Source of the DNA: an uncultured Muribaculaceae bacterium
Lineage (GTDB): Bacteria; Bacteroidota; Bacteroidia; Bacteroidales; Muribaculaceae
Direction of reading: 5' to 3'
Assembly: GCA_910578075.1 (NCBI GenBank)
Contig: CAJTPK010000005.1
Span: forward strand, 1 to 64,000
Length of the DNA stretch: 64,000 nucleotides
Part shown: positions 51,101 to 60,599 of the stretch, piece after piece
How positions within the stretch are numbered: position 1 is the stretch's first letter
How the letters are laid out: the number at the start of each line of letters is the position of its first letter
Notes under the pieces: model-generated
Told to the model about the DNA's origin: nothing
What the model saw: only the letters and a program-made list of their open reading frames with translations
Database searches by the model: none
Made by a program: the position numbers and the translations under genes

Positions 51101-52473
51101 ACAAGATATACTTTGTAGGTGCCGGAGGAATCGGCATGGCAAACCTCGTAAGATATTTTCTGAAACATGGCGCAGCCGTCGCCGGATATGACCGCACCCC
51201 TTCTGCTCTGACATCTGAATTGGAGAAAGAAGGGGCTGTACTCACATTCTCCGATTCAAGAACTGAAATCCCCGAATCTTTCCGAGATCCGGAGGAGACG
51301 CTTGTCGTGTACACTCCTGCGGTGCCTGAATCAAACGACATTCTGTCATATTTCCGCGAAAACGGATTCGAAGTTGTCAAGCGGGCGGCATTGCTCGGCA
51401 AGATAACTGAATCCACCGATGCAATATGTGTGGCGGGATCTCATGGAAAAACAACGACATCCTCCATGATTGCCAACATTTTGAGAAATGCAGATGCAGG
51501 TTGCACTGCATTCCTGGGTGGAATCCTGCGCAACACAGGCAGCAACCTTGTGCTGGACGAGCAGTCGCGTTTTTCCGTAATAGAAGCCGATGAATACGAC
51601 CGTTCCTTTCATCACCTTCACCCGCATATAGCAATCATAACCTCTACCGACCCTGACCATCTTGATATATACGGAGACGAAGAGCATTATCTTGAGGCAT
51701 TCTCGATTTTCACCTCCCTGATACGCCCCGGAGGCACACTCATAACCCATACCGGTCTTAAATATCGGCCCGATGTCAAGGATGGTGTGAGTGTCCAGAC
51801 TTACAGCGGTGGAGCTGAAGGCGACTGGCATGCAGAGGATATAACGTTTGGTGAAGGCAGGATTACATTTACCCTGGTTGGACCCGGCGGTTTGCGCATC
51901 GAAGGGATTCGTCCGGGTGTACCCGTTGAGATAAACATCGACAACGCTGTCGCGGCAGCCGCAGCTGCCCTCACAGCCGGTGCCACACCCGAGGAAGTGA
52001 AAGCCGGACTCGCCTCATTCATGGGAGCAAAACGCCGCTTCGAGATCTGGCGTGACGGTTCAAACCATATCGGTGCTCCGGTGCTTATAGACGATTACGC
52101 CCATAGCCCCAATGAGGTAAAAAATTCAATCCGCTCGGTAAAAAAATTATATCCCGGCAAAAAACTGACCGTGATATTCCAGCCGCATCTTTACACCCGC
52201 ACACGTGATTTCGCACCTGATTTCGCGGAAGCCCTTTCCGAGGCGGATTGCGTGATCATGCCGGAAATATACCCCGCACGGGAGCTCCCGATTCCCGGAG
52301 TGACATCACACATGATTCTCGACAGCGTAAAATCATCTGAAAAAATATATTGCGAGCGAAAAGATTTGTTGAATCTGATAAAAAATAGTAACTTTGAAAT
52401 CTTGATGACATTAGGGGCTGCCGACATAGACAGACTGCTCCCTGACATCAACGAGATTTTGTCGCGAAGATGA
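51097..52473 (+). CDS. murC: UDP-MurNAc:L-alanine ligase
   Basis: 458 aa. The Rossmann start YFVGAGGIGMANLVRYFLKHG, the ATP loop VAGSHGKTTTSSMIANIL near residue 108, TSTDPDHLDIYGDEEHY, and the C-terminal VLIDDYAHSPNEVKNSI and FQPHLYTRTRDF are diagnostic. It makes the first amino acid addition to UDP-MurNAc. Both ends overlap neighbours by 4 bp (murG before, ftsQ after). Confidence 0.96.
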   Translation: MNKIYFVGAGGIGMANLVRYFLKHGAAVAGYDRTPSALTSELEKEGAVLTFSDSRTEIPESFRDPEETLVVYTPAVPESNDILSYFRENGFEVVKRAALLGKITESTDAICVAGSHGKTTTSSMIANILRNADAGCTAFLGGILRNTGSNLVLDEQSRFSVIEADEYDRSFHHLHPHIAIITSTDPDHLDIYGDEEHYLEAFSIFTSLIRPGGTLITHTGLKYRPDVKDGVSVQTYSGGAEGDWHAEDITFGEGRITFTLVGPGGLRIEGIRPGVPVEINIDNAVAAAAAALTAGATPEEVKAGLASFMGAKRRFEIWRDGSNHIGAPVLIDDYAHSPNEVKNSIRSVKKLYPGKKLTVIFQPHLYTRTRDFAPDFAEALSEADCVIMPEIYPARELPIPGVTSHMILDSVKSSEKIYCERKDLLNLIKNSNFEILMTLGAADIDRLLPDINEILSRR

Positions 52474-53306
52474 GAAATACAATCTTGAAATGGCTGCTGT
52501 TGTTACTACTGATGGGATACACTGCCTGGATCACCGTATGGGCGAACCGGGAGGCGGATCGCCACAAATGCACAGGAATCATTGTCAAGGTAACGGGGAG
52601 TGACAACCCCAAAATCATCGACCGTACCAAGAGTGGTATTGTGACTGAGCTGAGCAGATATCCAGAAAGCATCACCGGGGTTCCCGTGCATAACGTTGAT
52701 ACCCGCAAGATCGAGAAATATCTCTCGGCGATATCCAATTTCGAAAGCGTGAACTGCATGATCAATTCCGACAATCACCTTCTTGTGGAGGCAAGACCTC
52801 TGGAACCGGTGATGAGAGTGTTCGACGCAGGGAAATCGTATTACATCAACCGCGAGGGAAAAAGAATCGAGGCAAAGGCTGAATTCTTTTCCGATGTGCC
52901 CGTGGTCTGTGGAAATTTCACCAAGAGATTCACTCCAAGAGATGTATTGCCTCTTGTGAGATATATCGAGAAAGATCCGCAACTCTCGAATCTGGTGGGA
53001 ATGATTGTTGCCCGCGACAGGAGAAACCTCCTGCTCGTGCCTCGCATCAAGGGACACGTGGTGAATTTCGGGGATACGACCCGCATGGCGGAGAAAAGTA
53101 AGAACCTCTTTCTTTTCTACCGCAAGGTGATGCCACACAAGGGTTGGATGGAGTATGACACAATATCCGTCAAATTCCGTGACCAGATTGTGGCGACAAG
53201 ACGCGACAAGACAAAACTCAAGCACAGTGAGGATTATACGGAAGATATCGATCTTGAGGAGCATACGCTTCCTGATATCTCCGAACCGGCAGGTGCTGTA
53301 GAATAA
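52470..53306 (+). CDS. ftsQ: FtsQ/DivIB-type cell division protein
   Basis: 278 aa. One membrane helix at about residues 5-24 (LKWLLLLLLMGYTAWITVWA) is followed by a periplasmic part: a POTRA-like domain with ITGVPVHNVDTRKIEKYLSAI, VNCMINSDNHLLVEARPLEPVMRVF, and a C-terminal beta domain (LVGMIVARDRRNLLLVPRI). The sequence is weakly conserved in Bacteroidota; the position between murC and ftsA and the topology carry the call. Confidence 0.88.
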   Translation: MRNTILKWLLLLLLMGYTAWITVWANREADRHKCTGIIVKVTGSDNPKIIDRTKSGIVTELSRYPESITGVPVHNVDTRKIEKYLSAISNFESVNCMINSDNHLLVEARPLEPVMRVFDAGKSYYINREGKRIEAKAEFFSDVPVVCGNFTKRFTPRDVLPLVRYIEKDPQLSNLVGMIVARDRRNLLLVPRIKGHVVNFGDTTRMAEKSKNLFLFYRKVMPHKGWMEYDTISVKFRDQIVATRRDKTKLKHSEDYTEDIDLEEHTLPDISEPAGAVE

Positions 53307-53329
53307 AACTTAGAAAACAAAAAAAGGGA

Positions 53330-54661
53330 ATGACCGAAGAGAGATATGTCGCTGCGATAGAGATAAGCAGCTCCAAGATAGTGGCTGTCGTGGGTAAGCT
53401 CCGCCCCGGTGGTCAGCTTGACATTTTAGCCACAGAACAGGAGAAGGGAGTGGAAAGCGTCCGCTATGGCGTTATTAAGAATCTTGAGGAGACTTCACTG
53501 AGAATCGACAGGATTCTCAAAAAGCTGGAACAGAAGCCTGCGGTATCTCCACGCAAGATTACAGGACTCTATGTGGGACTTTCCGGTCAGTCTTTACGCT
53601 CGATTCCCACAAAAGTCGGTATCAACCTGCCGGATGACACTGAAATCACTGACGATATCCTCAACCGTCTCCATCAGCAGGCTCGCTCCACAGCCATCGA
53701 CTCCTCATTGGAGGTCGTTGATGCTGTGTCCCGTTCATTCATGGTTGGCAGAATTGAGACGGTATCCCCCAAGGGAGCCGTCGGAAACAGCATCAGTGCG
53801 GAATATGATCTGGTGGTATGCCGTCCGGAAATCAAACGCAATCTTATCCGCACAGTGCAGGATAAGCTTCATATCAACATCAAAGGGATAGTAGTGACAG
53901 CTCTATCAGCTGGACAACTGATTCTGAGCGCTGAAGAAAAACGCCTCGGATGTATGCTTGTTGACATGGGTGGTGAGACAACTACAGTCACGATCTATAA
54001 AAACGGACATCTTGTTTATTTCGCTACTCTCCCGTTAGGCGGCCGCAATATAACCCGCGACCTTACATCCCTCAACCTCCTCGAAGAGAGGGCTGAAGAG
54101 ATAAAGATAACAAATGGAAACGCAATTCCGCGCGATACAGTCTCCACGCTCAACTACAACGGTGTCCGCGATGTGGATGTATCAAATCTTATCGTGGCTC
54201 GTGCAGAGGAGATTGTAATAAACATCCTCAAACAGATAAAATATGCGGAGCTTAAAGATAACGACCTGCCCGGAGGTATTGTCGTGATCGGAGGTGGCTC
54301 CAAACTGAATGGAATAAATGACCTGCTTGCCAACAAAAGCGGGTTAAATGTGAGAAGGGGAACCCTTCCTCAGTATGTCCGTCTCGAAGACACCAAGATC
54401 AGCTCCAACGATATAATCGAAGTGGCAAGCGTGCTTTATGCCGGAGCCTCAGCCAACGGGGAGGAATGCCTTGAGTATCCGGAAAGAGACAGGCTTCCGG
54501 GAGGTGGAGATCCAAATCCTGAACCGGAAACCGATACTGAACTGACACCGGAACCAAAAACTAAAGGTCCCAGTTGGTGGGATAAGGCAAGAGCCAAGGT
54601 AGGACAAGGTATCTCCAACATGTTCGGAGGAACCGAAGATGACTCTGACCCGCTCGATTGA
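53330..54661 (+). CDS. ftsA: Actin-like division protein FtsA
   Basis: 443 aa. The ASKHA start is YVAAIEISSSKIVAVVGKL, with the 1C domain around residues 85-165, phosphate-2 MLVDMGGETTTVTIYKNG, and adenosine motif GGIVVIGGGSKLNGI. The extreme C-terminus after a proline/acidic linker is the amphipathic helix WWDKARAKVGQGISNMF, which anchors FtsA to the membrane. It tethers FtsZ and recruits the divisome. Confidence 0.95.
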   Translation: MTEERYVAAIEISSSKIVAVVGKLRPGGQLDILATEQEKGVESVRYGVIKNLEETSLRIDRILKKLEQKPAVSPRKITGLYVGLSGQSLRSIPTKVGINLPDDTEITDDILNRLHQQARSTAIDSSLEVVDAVSRSFMVGRIETVSPKGAVGNSISAEYDLVVCRPEIKRNLIRTVQDKLHINIKGIVVTALSAGQLILSAEEKRLGCMLVDMGGETTTVTIYKNGHLVYFATLPLGGRNITRDLTSLNLLEERAEEIKITNGNAIPRDTVSTLNYNGVRDVDVSNLIVARAEEIVINILKQIKYAELKDNDLPGGIVVIGGGSKLNGINDLLANKSGLNVRRGTLPQYVRLEDTKISSNDIIEVASVLYAGASANGEECLEYPERDRLPGGGDPNPEPETDTELTPEPKTKGPSWWDKARAKVGQGISNMFGGTEDDSDPLD

Positions 54662-54690
54662 TTACATTAACAACGTAGATATTCATTCTG

Positions 54691-56085
54691 ATGAACAACG
54701 ATATATTCACCCCTGAATTTCACGACCTGACCGATGACTCTGGATTTGTGAAGGATGCCAACGACTCTATCATTAAAGTGATCGGAGTGGGCGGCGGTGG
54801 CTGCAATGCTGTAAAATATATGTATGAGCAGCATATACCCAACATCAACTTTGTTGTATGCAACACCGACGAACAACATCTTTCAAAAATGCCGGTGCCT
54901 ACCAAGGTGCTTATCGGTTACGACATAACAAAAGGTCTCGGGGCAGGTAATATCCCGGAGAAGGGGCGCGAATGCGCCGAAGCTTCGGAAGATGAGATCC
55001 GCCAGCTTTTCGATGATAAGACTGAAATGGTATTCATCACCGCCGGCATGGGTGGCGGAACCGGGACGGGAGCTGCGCCGATTGTGGCTAAACTCGCAAA
55101 AGAGGCGGGAATGCTGACAATCGGCATCGTGACTGTGCCCTTCTTCTTCGAGGGTGAGAAAAAGATTCTCAAGGCTCTTGAAGGCGCAAAGGAGATGCAG
55201 AAGCATGTCGATGCGTTGCTTGTGATCAACAACGAGAACCTGATCGAACTTTACAAGGATCTTAACTTCTTCAATGCTTTCGGCAAGGCAGACGACACTC
55301 TTGCAAACGCGGCGCGAAGCATCTCGGAGATTATCTCCGAATCCTGCTATGTCAATGTCGATTTCCAGGATGTGAAGACTACCCTCAAGGATTCCGGCAC
55401 CGCTATCATCTCAACTGCCATAGGCGAGGGTGAGAACCGAATATCCAAGGCAATCAACAACGCTTTGCATTCACCGTTGCTCAAAAAACACGATATCACC
55501 ACATCCAAACGGCTCCTATTCAAGTTTGTATGCTGGAAAGACTCTCCCAATCCTCTTCGTGCGGAAGAGATTGCAGAGATCACTCAGTTCACATCCAAAC
55601 TCCCGGCGAGCATTGATGTGAAATGGGGTATCGGCGACAATCCCGAGATGGGCGACAAGGTGAAGATAACGGTGCTCGCATCCGGCTTCGATGTAACGTT
55701 GCGAGATTCTGATAATTCCGTCAAAACAGATGGACATGGCAAAGAGAAAGGCGGCATAATATTCACCAGTGGAGAACGCCCCTCGGCAGAGAAAGCCCTT
55801 GAGGAAACCATCAAGCAGAAGGAGGTGCAGACGGCAATTGCCGATGTTTACGGACATGACAAGACAAAAGAGCATTTCCGCGCTTCAGATGAATTGAAAT
55901 ATGTGGTGCTCAAGCCATCGCAGTTTGATGACTTCGAAGTCATATCCATGCTGGAGAAAACTCCGGCATTCGGACGGGCACCGGGTTTCAAGGACGAAAT
56001 CAACAAAATAGGACAGCCTGAGCGACAGACTCAGCGTAATGAAACGCATGAAAACGACCGAGGCGCAGCCCCGATTACTTTCTAA
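54691..56085 (+). CDS. ftsZ: Cell division GTPase FtsZ
   Basis: 464 aa. The tubulin signature is MGGGTGTGAAPIVAKLAKEAG near residue 118, with IGVGGGGCNAVKYMYEQ near 30 and the T7 loop-type NVDFQDVKTTLKDSG. The GTPase and C-terminal domains run to about residue 340. The linker is short and charged. A TPAFGR stretch near residue 426 resembles the conserved tail peptide that binds FtsA but sits some 35 residues before the end. Last gene of the dcw cluster; the next gene starts 6 bp later. Confidence 0.96.
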   Translation: MNNDIFTPEFHDLTDDSGFVKDANDSIIKVIGVGGGGCNAVKYMYEQHIPNINFVVCNTDEQHLSKMPVPTKVLIGYDITKGLGAGNIPEKGRECAEASEDEIRQLFDDKTEMVFITAGMGGGTGTGAAPIVAKLAKEAGMLTIGIVTVPFFFEGEKKILKALEGAKEMQKHVDALLVINNENLIELYKDLNFFNAFGKADDTLANAARSISEIISESCYVNVDFQDVKTTLKDSGTAIISTAIGEGENRISKAINNALHSPLLKKHDITTSKRLLFKFVCWKDSPNPLRAEEIAEITQFTSKLPASIDVKWGIGDNPEMGDKVKITVLASGFDVTLRDSDNSVKTDGHGKEKGGIIFTSGERPSAEKALEETIKQKEVQTAIADVYGHDKTKEHFRASDELKYVVLKPSQFDDFEVISMLEKTPAFGRAPGFKDEINKIGQPERQTQRNETHENDRGAAPITF

Positions 56086-56091
56086 AAACAT

Positions 56092-57843
56092 ATGACAGAC
56101 AATAAATTTCAGATGGTCGCCAAGACCTTCCAGGGACTGGAGGATGTGCTGCGCGACGAGTTGATATCTCTGGGAGCAGAGAATGTAGAGATGGGTCGCC
56201 GGATGGTGAGCTTTGAAGGTGACCTGGAGACGATGTATCGCGCTAACATGTGCTGCCGCACCGCCTTGCGCATACTCAAGCCAATCGAGAAGTTCACGGC
56301 TTCAAATCCTGATGAGCTTTACGATATAGTGCGCGATATCGAATGGGAGAAATATATGACTCCGCAGACAACATTCGCCATCGACTCCACTGTAAACAGC
56401 GATGAATTCTCGCATTCCAAATATGTGACATACCGCGTCAAAGATGGTATCGTCGACCATTTCCGCGACAAATTCGGCGAACGCCCGTCGATACGCGTTT
56501 CCGGAGCTGACCTTATGCTTAATGTGCATATCTTTGACGACAGAATCACAATATCTCTTGATTCAAGCGGCGAGCCGCTGTCAAAACGCGGATACCGCGT
56601 GGAACAGACAGCCGCACCTATCAACGAAGTCCTCGCTGCAGGAATTATCATGAAAACCGGCTGGAGAGGAGACTGCAATTTTGTTGATCCTATGTGTGGC
56701 TCGGGTACATTCCTTATCGAGGCTGCTTTGATTGCAGCCAATATAAACCCCGGCATCTTCCGTCAGCAATTCGCTTTTGAGAAATGGCCGGATTTCGACA
56801 AGGAGCTGTTTGAAGACATATACAATGATGACAGTGCGGAAAAGGAATTCGCATTCAAGATTTTTGGTGGCGACATGGACCCCGAGGCTGTTGCCATAGC
56901 GCGCAAGAATGTGCGCGAGGCAAAAGTGGAGGATATGGTGGAAATCACCTGCCAGCCCATGAGCGAATGGATCGACAACCCTGAGCCAGGAATCATAGTA
57001 ATGAATCCTCCTTACGGCGAACGCCTCAAGCCGGATGATCTGACAGCCCTTTATAAGGGAATCGGAACCGCGCTGAAGAAAAATTTCTCCGGATGGAATG
57101 CTTGGATCATCGGTCCTGACAACGAGGAATTTGGAAATATCGGACTCAAACCCACAATTAAGATTCCGTTGCTTAACGGAAGTCTTGAGTGCTCGTTGAG
57201 AGAATACGTGCTTTTTGACGGTCGTTACGATTCATTCCGCGCAGACGGCGGTTCTCTCGGAAAACTTGCCGATGATGAGGCAGAAGAGATGCGTCGTCCT
57301 CGAAAGATGAAGCATATCTCTGATGATGACTGGAAAAAAGAGACTCGTAAGTTCGGACATAACGACCGTAAACCGGCCAAAGGGGGTGACCGCAAATTCT
57401 CGAAAGAGAGAGAAAGAAAATTTGCTGATCGCAAACCGAGTTTCGACGAGCCGGATGATTTCCACGGAACAGCAAAATTTGAACATTCCGACCGCAAACC
57501 TTTTGATAAAGAGAGAAAATTCTCTGACCGTAAACCTTTTGACAAGGACAAAAAATTCTCAGATCGCAAACCGTTTGATAAGGACAAAAAATTCTCTGAC
57601 CGTAAGCCATTTGATAAGGACAGGAAATTCTCTGACCGTAAGCCATTTGACAAGGACAGGAAATTCTCTGACCGCAAGCCGTTTGACAAGGACAGGAAAT
57701 TCTCTGACCGAGGTTATTATGAACGTCCGGCAAGGGAATTGACCGACAAAGGACCCAGTCTGCCGGAAAGCGATGCTTACCGCTTCTCGGAATACAAACT
57801 GCGCTCGCGTCGCAAACCTGCGCCTGAGTCTGGAGAAGAATAA
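56092..57843 (+). CDS. RlmL-type 23S rRNA methyltransferase with repetitive tail
   Basis: 583 aa. A THUMP domain lies at about residues 50-165. The UPF0020 methylase has DPMCGSGTF at 199 and the catalytic NPPYGERLK at 305, the N2-guanine methyltransferase signature (as in RlmL, m2G2445). After about residue 395 comes a low-complexity charged tail of 190 residues, in which a 12-residue unit of DRKPFDKDRKFS type is repeated six times without gap, with looser copies before it. Tails of this sort may bind RNA. It is only 6 bp after ftsZ, so probably in the same transcript. Confidence 0.9.
   Translation: MTDNKFQMVAKTFQGLEDVLRDELISLGAENVEMGRRMVSFEGDLETMYRANMCCRTALRILKPIEKFTASNPDELYDIVRDIEWEKYMTPQTTFAIDSTVNSDEFSHSKYVTYRVKDGIVDHFRDKFGERPSIRVSGADLMLNVHIFDDRITISLDSSGEPLSKRGYRVEQTAAPINEVLAAGIIMKTGWRGDCNFVDPMCGSGTFLIEAALIAANINPGIFRQQFAFEKWPDFDKELFEDIYNDDSAEKEFAFKIFGGDMDPEAVAIARKNVREAKVEDMVEITCQPMSEWIDNPEPGIIVMNPPYGERLKPDDLTALYKGIGTALKKNFSGWNAWIIGPDNEEFGNIGLKPTIKIPLLNGSLECSLREYVLFDGRYDSFRADGGSLGKLADDEAEEMRRPRKMKHISDDDWKKETRKFGHNDRKPAKGGDRKFSKERERKFADRKPSFDEPDDFHGTAKFEHSDRKPFDKERKFSDRKPFDKDKKFSDRKPFDKDKKFSDRKPFDKDRKFSDRKPFDKDRKFSDRKPFDKDRKFSDRGYYERPARELTDKGPSLPESDAYRFSEYKLRSRRKPAPESGEE
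57490..57705 (+). repeat. 36 bp tandem repeat inside the methyltransferase gene
   Basis: Six in-frame units of 36 bp, each coding DRKPFDK(D/E)(R/K)KFS. The last three code the identical peptide and differ by few bases, indicating recent expansion or recombination. Copy number is likely to vary between strains. Confidence 0.9.
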
Positions 57844-57860
57844 GAAACAGCTTCATTAAA

Positions 57861-58844
57861 ATGCGAACAAGAATCATAGGCAACGGAGGGTTACTGCTTT
57901 CAATCATCCTTGTGTGCGCGATGAGTGCCACCGAGTTCTTCCTCGGCAATCCTCAGCATCTTCAGGGTGAGTTAGGAATCTGCATGCCCTCCCCAAACCT
58001 ATGGAAGCTGCCTGCTGTAGGCTCGTGGATTCTGAATCTCAGCTCCATAATATTGCTGGGATTATTTCTGCACCTGTTCAATAAGACATATAATTTTGTA
58101 AACAGCAGCGATACGGTGCTTTCCGCCGCATTCATATTTCTGTGCGGCTCAAACCCATGGATCAACGCCATGCTGACCTCTTCTGTCATCATGATGGCGG
58201 CAAACCTGATATGCCTGCAATTCATATTCGGATGCTACCGCTCGCAGAAAGGTATGCAACCATTGTTCATTGTCGGTTCGGTGCTGTCGCTTTGCTCCAT
58301 GTTCCAATATGCCTTTGTCTTTCTGATTCCGGCATATTTCATCATCGCGCTTGTTATCAAATGTCTGCATTTCAAAAGTTTCATTGCAATGCTGATGGGC
58401 GTGGCAGCACCCTATTGGATAGGTATAGGACTGGGGATCATCCCTCTTGATTCATTCTCGATGCCAACTTTCACGAATCTTTTTGTAGATTTCGGCACCA
58501 AACAGACCCTACTTGTCGGATTGCTCAACTGCGCGGTGACTATAGTGCTCTCGCTTATGCTGGCTCTCTACAATGCTGTGAAACTATACGCCGGCAACAC
58601 TCGGCGCCGACTTCTTAATAATTCGGTTATTATACTCGGAGTTGCAGCCACAATATGCATCATTTGCGATGTTGACAATATTCCTGTATATATGGCAACT
58701 CTCTACATGGTGCTGGCAGCACAGCTCGCTAATTTATTCGCGCTGCATAATATCAGACGACCCAACACTATAGTCTTTATTCTTACATTCCTTTATCTCG
58801 CCTCTTTCGTTCTGATGGAGACTGGACTCAATTTCATACATTAA
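57861..58844 (+). CDS. Polytopic membrane protein of unknown function (DUF6427-like)
   Basis: 327 aa with about eight to ten hydrophobic helices, few charged residues, and no signal cleavage site. Helices include LLLSIILVCAMSATEFFL, LSSIILLGLFLHLFN, LCSMFQYAFVFLIPAYFIIALVI and LLVGLLNCAVTIVLSLMLAL. A small loop with YAGNTRRRLLNN separates the last helices. It resembles the membrane proteins seen near division or glycan genes in Bacteroidota, but no function is known. 17 bp after the methyltransferase gene. Confidence 0.75.
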   Translation: MRTRIIGNGGLLLSIILVCAMSATEFFLGNPQHLQGELGICMPSPNLWKLPAVGSWILNLSSIILLGLFLHLFNKTYNFVNSSDTVLSAAFIFLCGSNPWINAMLTSSVIMMAANLICLQFIFGCYRSQKGMQPLFIVGSVLSLCSMFQYAFVFLIPAYFIIALVIKCLHFKSFIAMLMGVAAPYWIGIGLGIIPLDSFSMPTFTNLFVDFGTKQTLLVGLLNCAVTIVLSLMLALYNAVKLYAGNTRRRLLNNSVIILGVAATICIICDVDNIPVYMATLYMVLAAQLANLFALHNIRRPNTIVFILTFLYLASFVLMETGLNFIH

Positions 58845-58872
58845 GTCCTCTCATAAAATTTAGAGCATTTCT

Positions 58873-59886
58873 ATGAGACCAAAGATATTGATTGATGACA
58901 ATATTCCCTATATCAACGGGAGACTCGAACCGGTAGCTGACGTGACATATGTCGACCAGTTTGGCTTCACTCCGGAAAATGTCAAGGATGCGGATGCACT
59001 TATCATACGCACAAGGACACTATGCAACCGGGAGCTTCTCGAAGGAAGCAATGTGAAGATAATAGCCACAGCCACTATAGGCACAGACCAGATCGACATC
59101 CCATGGTGTGAGGCCAATGGAATCAAGGTGGCAAACAGTCCCGGATGTAACGCTCCGGCTGTGGCCCAATATGTATGGGCCTCATTGCTGCGTGAAGGAT
59201 TTGACCCTGCGACCGGCAAACTTGGTGTCATAGGTTGCGGAAATGTCGGTTCCATTGTTGCTGGGTGGGGACGGATGTTAGGTGCAAAAGTTATCGTCAA
59301 CGATCCTCCACGGATGGAAAGCGGAATATCGGATGATTACGCGTCTCTCGAAGAAATTATGAGAGAGTGCGATGCCGTGACTCTTCACACGCCTCTCATC
59401 CGTGATGGCAGGCACCCCTCTTTCCATCTTATCTCTGGGAAAGAAGTTGCAGTCATGAAGCGAGGAGCCATACTCGTCAATGCAGCCAGAGGTGCGGTGC
59501 TTGACACACAAACTGTGCTGCCATATGTGAAAGATCGGAAGATACGGGCAGTCATCGACACATGGGAGGGAGAACCTGATCTCAATCTTGAACTCCTGCG
59601 CCATGCCGACATTGCCACATTCCATATCGCAGGATATTCTCGTCAGGGTAAAGAGAGGGCTACAAGAATGGTGCTTGAAGAGATGGAGAAATTCTTCGGC
59701 TTCGAGGTTGACAAATCCGGACTCGCACCTGCATATGTATACCCGGAAAAGATAACAGCAGAAGAAATCGTAGATTCATATGATCCGAGCGTTGACACCG
59801 ACGCTCTCCTTTCTGCACCTGAGAAATTTGACTTCCTCCGACGCAACTACAATTATCGTGAGGAATGCGTATTCAATTCATTATGA
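58873..59886 (+). CDS. pdxB: 4-phosphoerythronate dehydrogenase
   Basis: 337 aa. A D-2-hydroxyacid dehydrogenase fold: KILIDDNIPYINGRLEPVADV, NAPAVAQYVWASLL, NAD loop LGVIGCGNVGSIVAGWGRMLG near residue 118, then LHTPLIRDGRHPSFHLIS, NAARGAVLDTQ, and the His/Glu pair including DIATFHIAGYSRQGKERAT. The PdxB-specific C-terminal dimerisation region is shorter than in E. coli. It oxidises 4-phospho-D-erythronate in pyridoxal 5'-phosphate synthesis, the DXP-dependent route. Confidence 0.92.
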   Translation: MRPKILIDDNIPYINGRLEPVADVTYVDQFGFTPENVKDADALIIRTRTLCNRELLEGSNVKIIATATIGTDQIDIPWCEANGIKVANSPGCNAPAVAQYVWASLLREGFDPATGKLGVIGCGNVGSIVAGWGRMLGAKVIVNDPPRMESGISDDYASLEEIMRECDAVTLHTPLIRDGRHPSFHLISGKEVAVMKRGAILVNAARGAVLDTQTVLPYVKDRKIRAVIDTWEGEPDLNLELLRHADIATFHIAGYSRQGKERATRMVLEEMEKFFGFEVDKSGLAPAYVYPEKITAEEIVDSYDPSVDTDALLSAPEKFDFLRRNYNYREECVFNSL

Positions 59887-59903
59887 ATTAAAAAATCCGG
59901 CTT

Positions 59904-60566
59904 GTGTATTCTAAAAGATATTATGTAGTATGGAAAGGGCGTGTGCCTGGTGTTTATGACAACCTCGACGACGCCATGGAGCAGGTAGACGATTTTCCGG
60001 GAGCCATGTTCAAGAGCTACGACTCTCCGCAGGCTGCGGCAGAAGCTTATCGCAGCTCTGGACGAAAGGAGGATAAAAATGATCTTGGGAATCTACTCCT
60101 AAATTCATCGCGTGGCAATATGCCCCAAAGCGGGAAACCTGACTATTTCTCTTTTCCTGAAATTGATCTGAATGGATGGGCAGTCGATGCCTCATGTCTT
60201 GGCAATCCGGGACGTATGGAATATCGGGGTGTCGAGCTGATGAGCGGACGTGAGATCTTCCGTGTCGGTCCATTCGAGAAATCAACCAATAACATCGGTG
60301 AGTTTCTTGCCATAGTCCATGCCCTTGCGCTTATGCAGAAGACCGGAGAGAATCATACAATATACAGCGATTCGGTAACAGGCATGGCATGGGTAAGAAA
60401 CCGCAAGATAAAGACACAGCTCTCGCGCGAGCCTGCGAATGAGCAATGCTTCAAGATGATGGAACGCGCTCTTTCCTGGCTCAACACCCATCAGTATTCT
60501 GCAAAGATTCTGAAATGGCAGACAGAACGTTGGGGAGAGGTGCCGGCAGACTTCGGACGCAAATAA
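59904..60566 (+). CDS. RNase H with N-terminal viroplasmin domain
   Basis: 220 aa from GTG at 59904. The first 45 residues are the viroplasmin/hybrid-binding fold (YYVVWKGRVPGVYDNLDDAMEQVDDFPGA), which grips RNA-DNA hybrids. The RNase H fold has WAVDASCLGNPGRMEYRGVE with the first Asp, TNNIGEFLAIVHAL with Glu, TIYSDSVTGMAWVR with the second Asp, and a C-terminal EVPADFGRK where the last acidic residue would sit. It removes RNA from hybrids. Start is 17 bp after pdxB. Confidence 0.9.
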   Translation: MYSKRYYVVWKGRVPGVYDNLDDAMEQVDDFPGAMFKSYDSPQAAAEAYRSSGRKEDKNDLGNLLLNSSRGNMPQSGKPDYFSFPEIDLNGWAVDASCLGNPGRMEYRGVELMSGREIFRVGPFEKSTNNIGEFLAIVHALALMQKTGENHTIYSDSVTGMAWVRNRKIKTQLSREPANEQCFKMMERALSWLNTHQYSAKILKWQTERWGEVPADFGRK

Positions 60567-60599
60567 AACATATCTAAAGTAATCAAAACCTTTAAAATC

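Noticed and set aside
57490..57705. CRISPR-like periodic repeat
   Set aside because: The 36 bp period has no spacers, the units are contiguous and in frame with a protein.
57173..57949. 258-codon minus-strand ORF opposite the methyltransferase tail
   Set aside because: It arises from the 36 bp repeat, which lacks stops in several frames.
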